This document shows positions 17,602-25,471 of a stretch of 64,000 bases of DNA, piece after piece; within the stretch, counting starts at the first letter, position 1; each line of letters starts with the position of its first letter. Origin of the DNA: Clavibacter sepedonicus (lineage in GTDB: Bacteria; Actinomycetota; Actinomycetes; Actinomycetales; Microbacteriaceae). The stretch covers positions 1,674,001-1,738,000 of the forward strand of contig NC_010407.1 in the NCBI RefSeq assembly GCF_000069225.1, given 5' to 3'. The translations under genes were made by a program, and so were the position numbers. A model generated the notes under the pieces. The model worked only from the letters and a program-made list of their open reading frames with translations. It had not been told where the DNA came from and searched no databases.

Positions 17602-18243
17602 ATGCCCCCCTCCCGTTCCCTGCCCCGCAGCGCCGACCGTCGCACGCCCCTCGACGCCACCGACCTCGCTCGGGTCGCCGTGCTCGCCGCGGTCGTCGCG
17701 GTCCTCGGGCTCCCCGGGAGCATCAGCGTGCTCGGGGGCGTCCCCATCACCGCCCAGACGCTCGGCGTCATGCTCGCCGGAGCCGTCCTCGGGGCCCGCC
17801 TCGGTGCGCTCGCCCTGGCCGTCCTGCTCGCGCTCGTCGCGGTGGGGCTGCCGCTCCTCTCCGGCGGGACCGGCGGTCTCGGCGTCTTCCTCGGACCCTC
17901 CGGCGGCTACCTCGTGGGCTGGGTCCTCGGGGCCGCAGCGGTCGGGTGGATCGTGCACCTCGGCGGTCGGCGGCCTACCGCCGTGCGCACCGCGGTGGCC
18001 ATGGTGGTCGGCGGGATCGTCGTCATCTACGCGGTCGGGATCCCCGTGCAGAGCCTCGTGACGCGCCTGCCGCTGACCGAGACCGCGTTCACCAGCCTCG
18101 TCTTCCTCCCGGGCGACCTCGTCAAGGCGGCCATCGCCACGGCCATCGTGATGACGCTGGTGCGCGGCTACCCCCGTGCCTTCCGTCGCGCGTCCGGCTG
18201 GAGGCCGGCACGGGAGGACGCGGTCTCGGCGCCCGTACGGTGA
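17602..18243 (+). CDS. bioY: Biotin transporter substrate-binding subunit BioY
   Basis: 213 residues with six hydrophobic segments. BioY signatures: ISVLGGVPITAQTLGVMLAG near the N-terminus, GGYLVGWVLGA in the middle, FLPGDLVKAAIA near the C-terminus. It is the S-component that binds biotin in an ECF transporter. ATG at 17602 with GAAGGAAG upstream. Its stop overlaps the bioM start (GTGA), so the three genes form an operon. Confidence 0.95.
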   Translation: MPPSRSLPRSADRRTPLDATDLARVAVLAAVVAVLGLPGSISVLGGVPITAQTLGVMLAGAVLGARLGALALAVLLALVAVGLPLLSGGTGGLGVFLGPSGGYLVGWVLGAAAVGWIVHLGGRRPTAVRTAVAMVVGGIVVIYAVGIPVQSLVTRLPLTETAFTSLVFLPGDLVKAAIATAIVMTLVRGYPRAFRRASGWRPAREDAVSAPVR

Positions 18244-18941
18244 CCGCGGCCGAGGGGATCGACCCGCACCTGCGCCTCGCCGGTGTCGACGTGCGCCTCG
18301 GGGACGTCGATGCGCTCCGGGACGTCACGCTCGACGTGGGCGCGCGCACCCTCGCCGTCATCGGCGAGAACGGCTCGGGCAAGAGCACGTTCGCCCGGTT
18401 GGTCGGGGGCCTCGTCGCGCGCACGACGGGGGAGGCGCGCGTGCTGGGCATCGATCCCGACCGCGGATCCCGCGAGCTGAGACGACGCGTGGCCCTCGTC
18501 TTCAGCAACCCGGACGCCCAGATCGTCATGCCCACCGTGGCCGAGGACGTCGCCTTCTCCCTGCGGCCGGAGCGCCTGTCCCGCGCCGAGTCGGACGCGC
18601 GGGTCGCCGAGGCCCTCCGTCGACTCGGGATCCAGCACCTCGCCGACCGCTCGTCGCACGAGCTGTCCGGCGGGCAGAAGCAGCTGCTCGCCTTGGCGGG
18701 CGCCTTCGTCCGGCGACCGGAGCTGGTCGTCGCCGACGAGCCCACGGCGTACCTCGACGCCCGGAACGCCCGCCGCGTCGCCGACCACCTGTTCGAGGAC
18801 GGCCACCGGCTCGTGCTCGTCACCCATGACCTCGCCGCCGCCGCCCGGTGCGACGCCGCCGTCCTCTTCGCCGGCGGCCGCCTGGTCCGCACGGGCGCAC
18901 CGGCCGCCGTCATCGCCGAGTACGAGGCGATGCTCGGGTGA
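18240..18941 (+). CDS. bioM: ECF transporter ATPase BioM
   Basis: 233 residues, complete ABC ATPase: Walker A GENGSGKST, Q-loop VFSNPDAQIV, signature LSGGQKQ, Walker B LVVADEPTAYLD, and H-loop VTHD. FSNPDAQIV is typical of ECF-type ATPases. It powers biotin uptake by BioY with BioN. GTG start overlaps the bioY stop, and its own stop overlaps the bioN GTG. Confidence 0.95.
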   Translation: MTAAEGIDPHLRLAGVDVRLGDVDALRDVTLDVGARTLAVIGENGSGKSTFARLVGGLVARTTGEARVLGIDPDRGSRELRRRVALVFSNPDAQIVMPTVAEDVAFSLRPERLSRAESDARVAEALRRLGIQHLADRSSHELSGGQKQLLALAGAFVRRPELVVADEPTAYLDARNARRVADHLFEDGHRLVLVTHDLAAAARCDAAVLFAGGRLVRTGAPAAVIAEYEAMLG

Positions 18942-19549
18942 CGCCCGCCGACCCGCGACGTCCCGGCCGCCTCGAGCGCATGCCGGCCGGACCCGAGCTG
19001 GTCCTGCTCATGGTCGTCGTGCTCGGCGTCTCGGTACTGCCCTCCACGTGGTGGGGCGCGGGCATCGCGGTCCCCGTGCCGGTCATCGCGTACGCGGCCG
19101 CGCAGCTCGGCGACGGCTGCATGGGCCTCCGACGCCTCGCAGGACAGGTGAGGGCCGTGCGGTGGGTGATGCTCTTCACGCTCGTCAGCCAGATCGTCCT
19201 GCTCGGGCCGGAGCCCGCGGTGGCGAACACCGCGCGCGTCACGGCGGCGATCACCGTGGCCGGCCTGCTCGTCCTCACGACCTCCATGACCGCTCTCCTC
19301 GACAGCATCGAGCGCGGGCTGGTCCCGCTGCGGCGGCTCGGCGTCGACACGGAGCGGATCGCGCTGCTCCTCACGGTCACCGCCGGCACCGTGCCGGTCC
19401 TCGGACGCCTGGCGGGGGACGTCCGGGAGGCCCAGCGGGCGCGGGGAGCACGCCCGGGCCTCCGCACCTTCGTCGTCCCCTTTCTCGTCGTCGCCCTCAA
19501 GCACGCGGACCAGCTCGGCGACGCGCTCACCGCCCGCGGGGTCAGATGA
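18938..19549 (+). CDS. bioN: ECF transporter transmembrane subunit BioN
   Basis: 203 residues with several membrane helices (LVLLMVVVLGVSVLP, IAVPVPVIAYAAAQ, VMLFTLVSQIVLL). The coupling motif of T-components appears as AQRARGARPG near residue 165. It joins BioM to BioY. GTG start overlaps the bioM stop by 4 nt, and it is the last gene of the operon. No hairpin terminator is evident in the 85 nt that follow. Confidence 0.92.
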   Translation: MTPADPRRPGRLERMPAGPELVLLMVVVLGVSVLPSTWWGAGIAVPVPVIAYAAAQLGDGCMGLRRLAGQVRAVRWVMLFTLVSQIVLLGPEPAVANTARVTAAITVAGLLVLTTSMTALLDSIERGLVPLRRLGVDTERIALLLTVTAGTVPVLGRLAGDVREAQRARGARPGLRTFVVPFLVVALKHADQLGDALTARGVR

Positions 19550-19622
19550 GAGGCCGAGCGGCAGCGGCCCGATCGCGATGTCCGCGGGCAGCGCGGGCCG
19601 GGTCGCCGCGGGCGTGTCGCGG

Positions 19623-19628
19623 TAGCAT
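19623..19628 (+). promoter_or_regulatory. Leaderless -10 of small gene at 19635
   Basis: TAGCAT, then 6 nt, then ATG. There is no ribosome site between. Confidence 0.5.
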
Positions 19629-19634
19629 CCACCC

Positions 19635-19826
19635 ATGAGCTCCGACACGGCCGACGACGCCGCCGCCTGGTCGGTCGTCGACGCCGCGACGCACGGGTCG
19701 AGCGAACGACGCGGATCGGCCCAGCGGAGCCTCTGGCCCCTCGAGCCCCTCGTCCCGTCGCCGGGCATCGCGTCCGACGTGCCGGAGGACGACGACGCCC
19801 CTCGCCGCGGCACCCGCCGACGCTGA
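19635..19826 (+). CDS. Small hypothetical protein
   Basis: 63 residues, acidic at the start (MSSDTADDAAAWSVVDAA) and ending RRGTRRR. No membrane segment or cysteine, and no recognised family. Support is a well placed leaderless-type -10 (TAGCAT 6 nt before ATG) and a fit in the gap between bioN and the NIF3 gene. Coding is likely but unproven. Confidence 0.45.
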   Translation: MSSDTADDAAAWSVVDAATHGSSERRGSAQRSLWPLEPLVPSPGIASDVPEDDDAPRRGTRRR

Positions 19827-19866
19827 TCCGCGCGCGGCCCGTGGCGGGCCGCAGTCGCCCCTTCGT

Positions 19867-19872
19867 TACGAT
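19867..19872 (+). promoter_or_regulatory. Leaderless -10 of NIF3 gene
   Basis: TACGAT, 6 nt, then GTG at 19879. Confidence 0.5.
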
Positions 19873-19878
19873 GGCCAG

Positions 19879-20706
19879 GTGATCCCCACCCTCGCCGACG
19901 TCGTCCGGGTCGTCGAGGACGCGTGGCCGCCCGCCGGCGCCTCCGAGTGGGACGCCTCCGGCCTCGTCTCAGGCGATCCGCGCCGATCGGTCCGCCGCAT
20001 CCATCTCGCCGTCGACGCCGTGCGGGCGACGGTGGACGAGGCCGTCGCCGCCGACGCCGACCTGCTCCTCGTGCACCACCCGCTGCTCCTCCGCGGCGTC
20101 ACCACCGTCGCCGAGACCGGCTACAAGGGGGCGCTCCTCGCCGACCTGATCCGGGCCGGCTGCGCCCTGCACGCATCCCACACCACGGCCGACGTCGTCG
20201 AGGACGGCACATCGGGACGTCTCGCCGCCCTCCTCGGACTCGTGCCCGGGACGATCCGACCGCTCGATCCAGCCCCGGGCGGCGTGCTGGGCATCGGCCG
20301 CGTCGGCGACCTGCCCGCGCCGACGACGCTCGGCCGACTCGCCGGGGAGCTGGCGCGGATCCTGCCGCCCACGGCGACGGGGATCCGCGTCGCCGGGCCC
20401 TACGACGCGCCGGTCACCCGCGTGGCCCTCTGCGGGGGAGCCGGGGACTCGCTGCTCGCCGCGCCCGAGGTGGTCACCGCCGACGTCTACATCACGTCCG
20501 ACCTCCGGCACCACCCGGCCAGCGAGGCGCGCGAGTCCGCCGCCCTCCACGGCGGCACGCCGTACCTCATCGACACCTCCCACTGGGCGAGCGAGTGGCT
20601 GTGGCTCGACCAGGCCGCGGACACGCTGCGATCGGCGCTGCCCGAGGTCGAGGTCACCGTCAGCGACATCCGCACCGACCCCTGGGACTTCGCCGTCATG
20701 CAGTGA
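19879..20706 (+). CDS. NIF3-like dinuclear metal-centre protein
   Basis: 275 residues from a GTG. NIF3/YbgI family markers: the metal ligands in LLLVHHPLLLRGV, then CALHASHTTADVVEDG, and the C-terminal LIDTSHWASEW. Members form hexameric toroids with two metals per subunit; some have GTP cyclohydrolase I type 2 annotations, but the cellular role is unsettled. In actinobacteria it pairs with the coiled-coil zinc-ribbon protein gene that follows here, 88 nt on. Confidence 0.9.
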   Translation: MIPTLADVVRVVEDAWPPAGASEWDASGLVSGDPRRSVRRIHLAVDAVRATVDEAVAADADLLLVHHPLLLRGVTTVAETGYKGALLADLIRAGCALHASHTTADVVEDGTSGRLAALLGLVPGTIRPLDPAPGGVLGIGRVGDLPAPTTLGRLAGELARILPPTATGIRVAGPYDAPVTRVALCGGAGDSLLAAPEVVTADVYITSDLRHHPASEARESAALHGGTPYLIDTSHWASEWLWLDQAADTLRSALPEVEVTVSDIRTDPWDFAVMQ

Positions 20707-20794
20707 CCGGCAGCCGCGCGGACCGGTCCGCGCATCCACGACACGCATCGCGTGCCCGCCTATGCAGGCGGAGCAGCACCACGAGAGGGAGAGC

Positions 20795-21529
20795 ATGAAA
20801 GCCGATCCGAGCATCCAGAAGGAGCTCCTCGACCTGCAGGAGATCGACACCCGGCTCACGCACCTCACGCGCCAGCTCGCGCAGCTCCCGCAGCTGAAGG
20901 AGGTCGACGCGCTGCAGCGGGAGATGGAGCTCGTCCGCCGTCGGCTCGGGGAGCGGACCGGCGTCGTCGAGGATGCCCGGACGGAGCTCGCCCGCATCGA
21001 GTCCGACGTCGCCGTCGTGCAGGCCCGGATGGACCGCGATCGCACGCGAATCGAGGCGGGCGGCAGCTCCAAGGACGTCCAGGCGCTGGAGCGCGAGCTG
21101 GAGTCGCTGCTGCGCCGCCGCGACACGCTCGAGGAGGTGCAGCTCGAGGTCATGCAGCGGCTCGAGGAGGCCCAGGCCGCGCAGGCCGAGGTCGTGGTCG
21201 AACGCGACGCCCTCGCCGAGCGCCTCGCCGCCGTGGAGGCGGAGCGCGACGCCGCCGCCGTGGAGCTGCGGGTCCAGGCCGAGCAGGCGAAGAAGGACCG
21301 GGACGCGCTCGCCCCGCGGTTCCCCGAGGACCTCCTCGCCCTCTACGAGAAGCAGCGTGCGCGGTACGGCGTCGGCGCCGCGATGCTGCACCGCGGCATC
21401 TCCCTCGGCAGCAACATCGCCCTGCACCAGAGCGACCTGGACGCGCTGCGCAAGCGCGCGCCCGACGACGTGGTGATCGATCCCGAGAGCAACGCGATCC
21501 TCGTGCGCACGGACGAGTCCGGCCTCTAG
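20795..21529 (+). CDS. Coiled-coil protein of the C4-zinc-ribbon family, lacking all cysteines
   Basis: 244 residues. Residues about 10-185 are a long charged coiled coil. The C-terminal 60 residues align by pattern with the C4-type zinc-ribbon end of this family (GVGAAMLHRGISLGSN ... ALHQSDLDALRKRAPDD ... AILVRTDESGL), but the positions that should hold two CxxC pairs carry other residues and the protein has no cysteine at all. It cannot bind zinc in the usual way. The ATG at 20795 follows AGAGGGAG; an earlier in-frame ATG at 20762 is less likely. Partner of NIF3 by context. Confidence 0.85.
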   Translation: MKADPSIQKELLDLQEIDTRLTHLTRQLAQLPQLKEVDALQREMELVRRRLGERTGVVEDARTELARIESDVAVVQARMDRDRTRIEAGGSSKDVQALERELESLLRRRDTLEEVQLEVMQRLEEAQAAQAEVVVERDALAERLAAVEAERDAAAVELRVQAEQAKKDRDALAPRFPEDLLALYEKQRARYGVGAAMLHRGISLGSNIALHQSDLDALRKRAPDDVVIDPESNAILVRTDESGL

Positions 21530-21557
21530 CGGGAGCGCCGGCGGGGAGCGCCTGCCC

Positions 21558-21563
21558 TAGACT
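21558..21563 (+). promoter_or_regulatory. -10 element of rnpB
   Basis: TAGACT ends 7 nt before 21571, the first base of the RNase P RNA P1 helix. This places the start site exactly at the expected 5' end. Confidence 0.6.
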
Positions 21564-21570
21564 CGTCCCC

Positions 21571-21958
21571 GCGGATGGGTCGGCAAGACGGTCGCGCCGC
21601 GGAGGATCCCGAGAGGGGGAGACCGCGTCGAGGAACGTCCGGGCTCCGCAGAGCAGGGCGGTGGGTAACACCCACCCGGGGCGACCCGCGAGACAGTGCA
21701 ACAGAGAGCAGACCGCCCGTCGCGGAAGCGGCGGGTGAGGGTGAAACGGCGGTGTAAGAGACCACCAGCGGCCCGAGTGATCGGGTCGGCTATGCAAACC
21801 TCGCCCGGAGCAAGGTCGAACAGGGGACGCACAGGCTGCTCGTCCAGTCCCCGGGTAGACCGCTGGAGGGCTGCGGTGACGCAGCTCCGAGATAGATGGC
21901 CGTCCATGGTGCCGCGAGGCACCGGGACAGAACCCGGCGTATCAGCCGGCCCATCCGC
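21571..21958 (+). ncRNA. rnpB: RNase P RNA, bacterial type A
   Basis: About 388 nt. The 5' segment GCGGATGGGTCGGC pairs with the 3' segment GCCGGCCCATCCGC to form P1. Conserved cores are present: GAGGAACGTCCGGGCTCC near the 5' third, and ACAGAACCCGGC followed by TATCAG near the 3' end. It is the catalytic RNA that matures tRNA 5' ends. Followed by a strong hairpin. Protein frames crossing it are artefacts. Confidence 0.96.
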
Positions 21959-21969
21959 ATCCCGCGCAT

Positions 21970-22016
21970 CACGACGGAGCGGCCGGATCCCTTGTGGATC
22001 CGGCCGCTCGGTCGTG
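21970..22016. terminator. Terminator hairpin between rnpB and ppgK
   Basis: CACGAC, one mismatch, then GAGCGGCCGGATCC pairs with GGATCCGGCCGCTC, one mismatch, then GTCGTG, around a CTTGT loop. It serves rnpB and the convergent ppgK gene. Confidence 0.88.
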
Positions 22017-22032
22017 CGGCGTGCGCCGCCGG

Positions 22033-22854
22033 TCAGTCCTCGGGCTTCGTCTTGTCGACGAGGTCGAACGCCGGCGCGTGCGTGACGGCGCCCGCCGCGT
22101 GCGCGGCCAGGGCCGCCGCGCCCATGATCCCGGCGTTGTTGCGCAGCTCCGCGGGCACGATGGGCGTGCGCAGGCGCAGCAGCGGCAGGAAGTGCTTGTG
22201 GTTCTTGGAGACGCCGCCGCCGACGATGAACAGCTCCGGCCACATCAGCTTCTCGAGCTGGCCGTAGTACACCTGCAGCCGCGCGGCCCAGCGCTTCCAG
22301 TTGAGGTGCGCGCGCTCCTTGGCGGCGTACGACGCGCGGCGCTCGAAGTCGCGCCGGCCCGCGACGTCCATGTGGCCGAGCTCGGCGTTCGGGATGAGGA
22401 CGCCGTCGTGGATCAGGGCCGTGCCGATGCCCGTGCCGAGCGTCGTCATGATGACGAGACCGCGCACGTCCTTGGCGGCGCCGTAGCGGGCCTCCGCGTA
22501 GCCGGCCGCATCCGCGTCGTTGACGAACGTGATCCCGAGGCCCAGGCGCTCCTCGAAGAGCTTCTCGGCCTCGAGGCCGATCCAGCTGGGGGAGACGTTG
22601 GCGGCCGACATCGTCGTCCCGTGGACGATGGCCGCGGGGAAGCACACCCCGAGCGGCGTGCCGGCGGGGACCTCGCCGAGCGCGTCGATGATCTGCTCCA
22701 CGGTCGCGACGATGTCGTCCGGCTCGCCCCCCTGGGGCGTGGGCAGCTTGACGCGCTCGCTGCACAGCTCGCCGGTCGCGACGTCCACGATGGCGCCCTT
22801 GATGCCGGTCCCGCCGATGTCGATGCCGATTGCCGTCGTCGCGTCGTCGCTCAT
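22033..22854 (-). CDS. ppgK: Polyphosphate glucokinase (ROK family)
   Basis: 273 residues. It phosphorylates glucose with polyphosphate (or ATP) and is the usual actinobacterial glucokinase. ROK phosphate-binding motif GIDIGGTGIKGAIVD at residues 9-23, catalytic Asp in FVNDADAAGYAEA, and TTLGTGIGTALIHDG. The pattern ELGHMDVAGRRDFERRASY is typical of PPGK. TAGGGT lies 7 nt before the ATG with no ribosome site, so it is probably leaderless. Confidence 0.94.
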   Translation of the reverse strand: MSDDATTAIGIDIGGTGIKGAIVDVATGELCSERVKLPTPQGGEPDDIVATVEQIIDALGEVPAGTPLGVCFPAAIVHGTTMSAANVSPSWIGLEAEKLFEERLGLGITFVNDADAAGYAEARYGAAKDVRGLVIMTTLGTGIGTALIHDGVLIPNAELGHMDVAGRRDFERRASYAAKERAHLNWKRWAARLQVYYGQLEKLMWPELFIVGGGVSKNHKHFLPLLRLRTPIVPAELRNNAGIMGAAALAAHAAGAVTHAPAFDLVDKTKPED

Positions 22855-22861
22855 GGAAGCG

Positions 22862-22867
22862 ACCCTA
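22862..22867 (-). promoter_or_regulatory. Leaderless -10 of ppgK
   Basis: TAGGGT on the minus strand, 7 nt from the ppgK ATG at 22854. Confidence 0.5.
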
Positions 22868-22915
22868 CCGGCTCGCCCGACCCGACCCGGCCTCCGGGCG
22901 CGGGGCGGACGGGCC

Positions 22916-22921
22916 TAGCAT
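22916..22921 (+). promoter_or_regulatory. Leaderless -10 of SPOR-like gene
   Basis: TAGCAT, 7 nt, then ATG at 22929. Confidence 0.5.
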
Positions 22922-22928
22922 CGGCAGC

Positions 22929-23111
22929 ATGAGCGACAGCGACGAGCAGTACTGGTACGACGACCGCACGGGCGAGGTGGAGAAGGGGATGCTGTCCCCG
23001 GCAGCCCACCGGATCGGCCCGTTCGCCACGGCGGAGGAGGCGGCGAAGGCGCCGCAGCGGCTGCGCGAGCGCGCCGAGAAGTGGGCCGCGGAGGAACGCG
23101 ACGACGACTGA
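22929..23111 (+). CDS. Small SPOR-like protein
   Basis: 60 residues: YWYDDRTGEVEKGM at the N-terminus, GPFATAEEAAKAPQRLRE in the middle. The GPFATxEEA pattern resembles the last helix of a SPOR domain, and small proteins of this type are annotated that way in related genomes. There is no membrane anchor, so peptidoglycan binding is doubtful. Leaderless-type -10 upstream. Its stop is 9 nt from the panB stop. Confidence 0.75.
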   Translation: MSDSDEQYWYDDRTGEVEKGMLSPAAHRIGPFATAEEAAKAPQRLRERAEKWAAEERDDD

Positions 23112-23120
23112 TCCTCCGGG

Positions 23121-23990
23121 TCAGTCGGAGTAGCTCTCCGCCGCTGAGGGGAAGTCGCCGGACAGGACGTCATCGCGGTAGCGGGTCGCCGCGTCCAGCA
23201 GCACGGCGCGCATGTCCGCGTAGCGACGGACGAAGCGCGGCACGCGGCCCGAGGTGAGCCCGGCGAAGTCGGTCCACACGAGGATCTGGCCGTCGGTGCC
23301 GTTCCCCGCGCCGATCCCGATGGTGGGGATGCGCAGCTCCTCGGTCACGCGCCGCGCGACCTGCTCGGGCACCATCTCGAGCACCACGGCGAAGGCGCCC
23401 GCGTCCTCGACGGCGTGCGCGTCGGCCAGAAGCGCCTCGGCGGCGTCGCCGCGTCCCTGGATGATGTGGCCGCCGAGCCCGTGCTCGCTCTGCGGCGTGA
23501 ACCCGATGTGCCCCATCACCGGGATTCCCGACGAGACGACGCGCCGGATCTGCTCGGCGCTCCGCACGCCGCCCTCGAGCTTCACGGCGTGGGCGCGGGC
23601 CTCCTTCATGAAGCGCACCGAGGTGGCGAGCGCCTGGTCCGGCCCGGACTCGTAGGAGCCGAACGGCAGGTCGGCGACCACGAGGGCCCGGGCGGCAGAC
23701 GACGCGACGGCGCGCGCGAGCGGGATCAGCTCGTCCACCGTGACGGGCACGGTCGTGTCGTAGCCGAGCACGGTGTTGCCGGCCGAGTCGCCGACGAGCA
23801 GGAAGTCGATGCCGGCCTCGTCGAAGACGCCGGCGGTGAGCATGTCGTAGCTGGTGAGCCCGGTGATCCTGATGCCCTGCTCCTTGGCCCGGGCGAAGTG
23901 CCGGATCCGCACCCGCTTGGGCGGACCGGCGGGCTCGGTCGAGAGGCGGGCGGGTTCGGGCGGGGTGACGGCAGCGTCGGGGCTCTGCAT
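23121..23990 (-). CDS. panB: Ketopantoate hydroxymethyltransferase
   Basis: 289 residues. It makes ketopantoate from 2-oxoisovalerate and methylene-tetrahydrofolate, the first committed step to pantothenate. Family motifs: [20 protein letters not shown], the Mg-binding [28 protein letters not shown], and [23 protein letters not shown] is 7 nt before the ATG, leaderless type. Divergent from glnA2, as in Mycobacterium where panB lies close to glnA2. Confidence 0.95.
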   Translation of the reverse strand: MQSPDAAVTPPEPARLSTEPAGPPKRVRIRHFARAKEQGIRITGLTSYDMLTAGVFDEAGIDFLLVGDSAGNTVLGYDTTVPVTVDELIPLARAVASSAARALVVADLPFGSYESGPDQALATSVRFMKEARAHAVKLEGGVRSAEQIRRVVSSGIPVMGHIGFTPQSEHGLGGHIIQGRGDAAEALLADAHAVEDAGAFAVVLEMVPEQVARRVTEELRIPTIGIGAGNGTDGQILVWTDFAGLTSGRVPRFVRRYADMRAVLLDAATRYRDDVLSGDFPSAAESYSD

Positions 23991-23997
23991 GCCCCGG

Positions 23998-24003
23998 AGT
24001 CTA
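23998..24003 (-). promoter_or_regulatory. Leaderless -10 of panB
   Basis: TAGACT on the minus strand, 7 nt from the panB ATG at 23990. Confidence 0.5.
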
Positions 24004-24075
24004 CGGCGGGCCCCGCGCGCGCTCGGTCCGACCCCTGGTCAGCCGGTAGGTTGGACTCCGACGAGAGGGTGGTGG

Positions 24076-25413
24076 ATGGACAAGCAGCGTGACTTCGTCC
24101 TGCGGACGATCGAGGAGCGCGGGATCAAGTTCGTGCGCCTTTGGTTCACCGACGTGACCGGCACCCTGAAGTCGGTGGCGATCGCCCCGGCCGAGGTCGA
24201 GGGCGCGTTCGCGGAGGGCCTCGGGTTCGACGGCTCGGCCATCGAGGGCCTCACCCGCTCGTACGAGGCCGACATGCTGGCCCACCCGGATCCGACGACG
24301 TTCCAGATCCTCCCGTGGCGCGGCGAGATCGACCCGACCGCGCGCATGTTCTGCGACATCTCGACGCCCGACGGGCAGCCGGCCATCGCGGATCCCCGCA
24401 ACGTCCTGAAGCGCACCCTGGAGAAGGCGGCCGACCGCGGCTTCACCTTCTACACGCACCCCGAGATCGAGTTCTACCTGCTCGAGTCCAGCGAGTTCGG
24501 CGTCGACGGTCCGGAGCCCGTGGACGCGGCCGGCTACTTCGACAACGTCCCCGGCGGCACCGCGCACGACTTCCGCCGCCGTTCCGTCCGCATGCTGGAG
24601 GACCTCGGCATCTCGGTCGAGTTCAGTCACCACGAGGCGGGCCCCGGCCAGAACGAGATCGACCTCCGGTACGCAGACGCGCTCACTACCGCGGACAACA
24701 TCATGACGTTCCGCACGGTCATCAAGGAGGTGGCCATCGAGCAGGGCGTCTACGCGACGTTCATGCCGAAGCCCCTCGCGGCGCACCCCGGCAGCGGCAT
24801 GCACACGCACATGTCGCTCTTCGAGGGCGACGTCAACGCGTTCTACGCGTCCGGCGCCGAGTACCAGCTGTCCACCATCGGCCGGCAGTTCATCGCGGGC
24901 CTGCTCCGGCACGCTCCCGAGATCACGGCCGTCACGAACCAGTTCGTGAACTCCTACAAGCGGCTCTGGGGCGGCGGCGAGGCGCCGAGCTTCGTCACCT
25001 GGGGCCACAACAACCGGTCCGCGCTCGTGCGCGTTCCGCTGTACAAGCCCAACAAGGGCAACAGCTCGCGCGTCGAATACCGCGCCATCGACTCCGCGGC
25101 CAACCCGTACCTCTCGTTCTCGCTCATGCTGGCCGCCGGGCTCAAGGGCATCGAGGAGGGCTACGAGCTCCCCGCCGAGGCCGAGGACAACGTCTGGACG
25201 CTGAGCGACGCCGAGCGACGCGCCCTCGGCTACGCCCCGCTCCCGTCGAGCCTCGACCACGCGATCCAGCTCATGGAGCGCTCCGAGCTCGTCGCCGAGA
25301 CGCTGGGGGAGCAGGTCTTCAACTACGTCCTGCTCAACAAGCGGCAGGAGTGGCGCGACTACCGGGCGCAGGTGACGCCGTACGAGCTGCGCTCCAACCT
25401 CGAGATGCTCTGA
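24076..25413 (+). CDS. glnA2: Glutamine synthetase-like enzyme GlnA2
   Basis: 445 residues, shorter than the main GlnA (474). Metal and substrate motifs are intact (GFDGSAIEGLTRSYEADM, EIEFYLLE, GSGMHTHMSLFEG, RVEYRAIDSAANPYLSFSLM). The region that holds the adenylylated Tyr in class I-beta enzymes (NLYELPPE type) reads instead LPAEAEDNVWTLSDAERRAL, so GlnE should not adenylylate it. In Streptomyces GlnA2 is a gamma-glutamylpolyamine synthetase; true glutamine synthesis here is uncertain. First gene before glnE, gap 58 nt. Confidence 0.92.
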   Translation: MDKQRDFVLRTIEERGIKFVRLWFTDVTGTLKSVAIAPAEVEGAFAEGLGFDGSAIEGLTRSYEADMLAHPDPTTFQILPWRGEIDPTARMFCDISTPDGQPAIADPRNVLKRTLEKAADRGFTFYTHPEIEFYLLESSEFGVDGPEPVDAAGYFDNVPGGTAHDFRRRSVRMLEDLGISVEFSHHEAGPGQNEIDLRYADALTTADNIMTFRTVIKEVAIEQGVYATFMPKPLAAHPGSGMHTHMSLFEGDVNAFYASGAEYQLSTIGRQFIAGLLRHAPEITAVTNQFVNSYKRLWGGGEAPSFVTWGHNNRSALVRVPLYKPNKGNSSRVEYRAIDSAANPYLSFSLMLAAGLKGIEEGYELPAEAEDNVWTLSDAERRALGYAPLPSSLDHAIQLMERSELVAETLGEQVFNYVLLNKRQEWRDYRAQVTPYELRSNLEML

Positions 25414-25471
25414 TCCGGATCCCCGGCAGGAGCACCGCGAACGACATCCGACGACGAGGCCGGGGCGAGCC

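Noticed and set aside
21553..22085. Short protein frames crossing the RNase P RNA
   Set aside because: The region is explained by rnpB with its conserved core and P1 helix.
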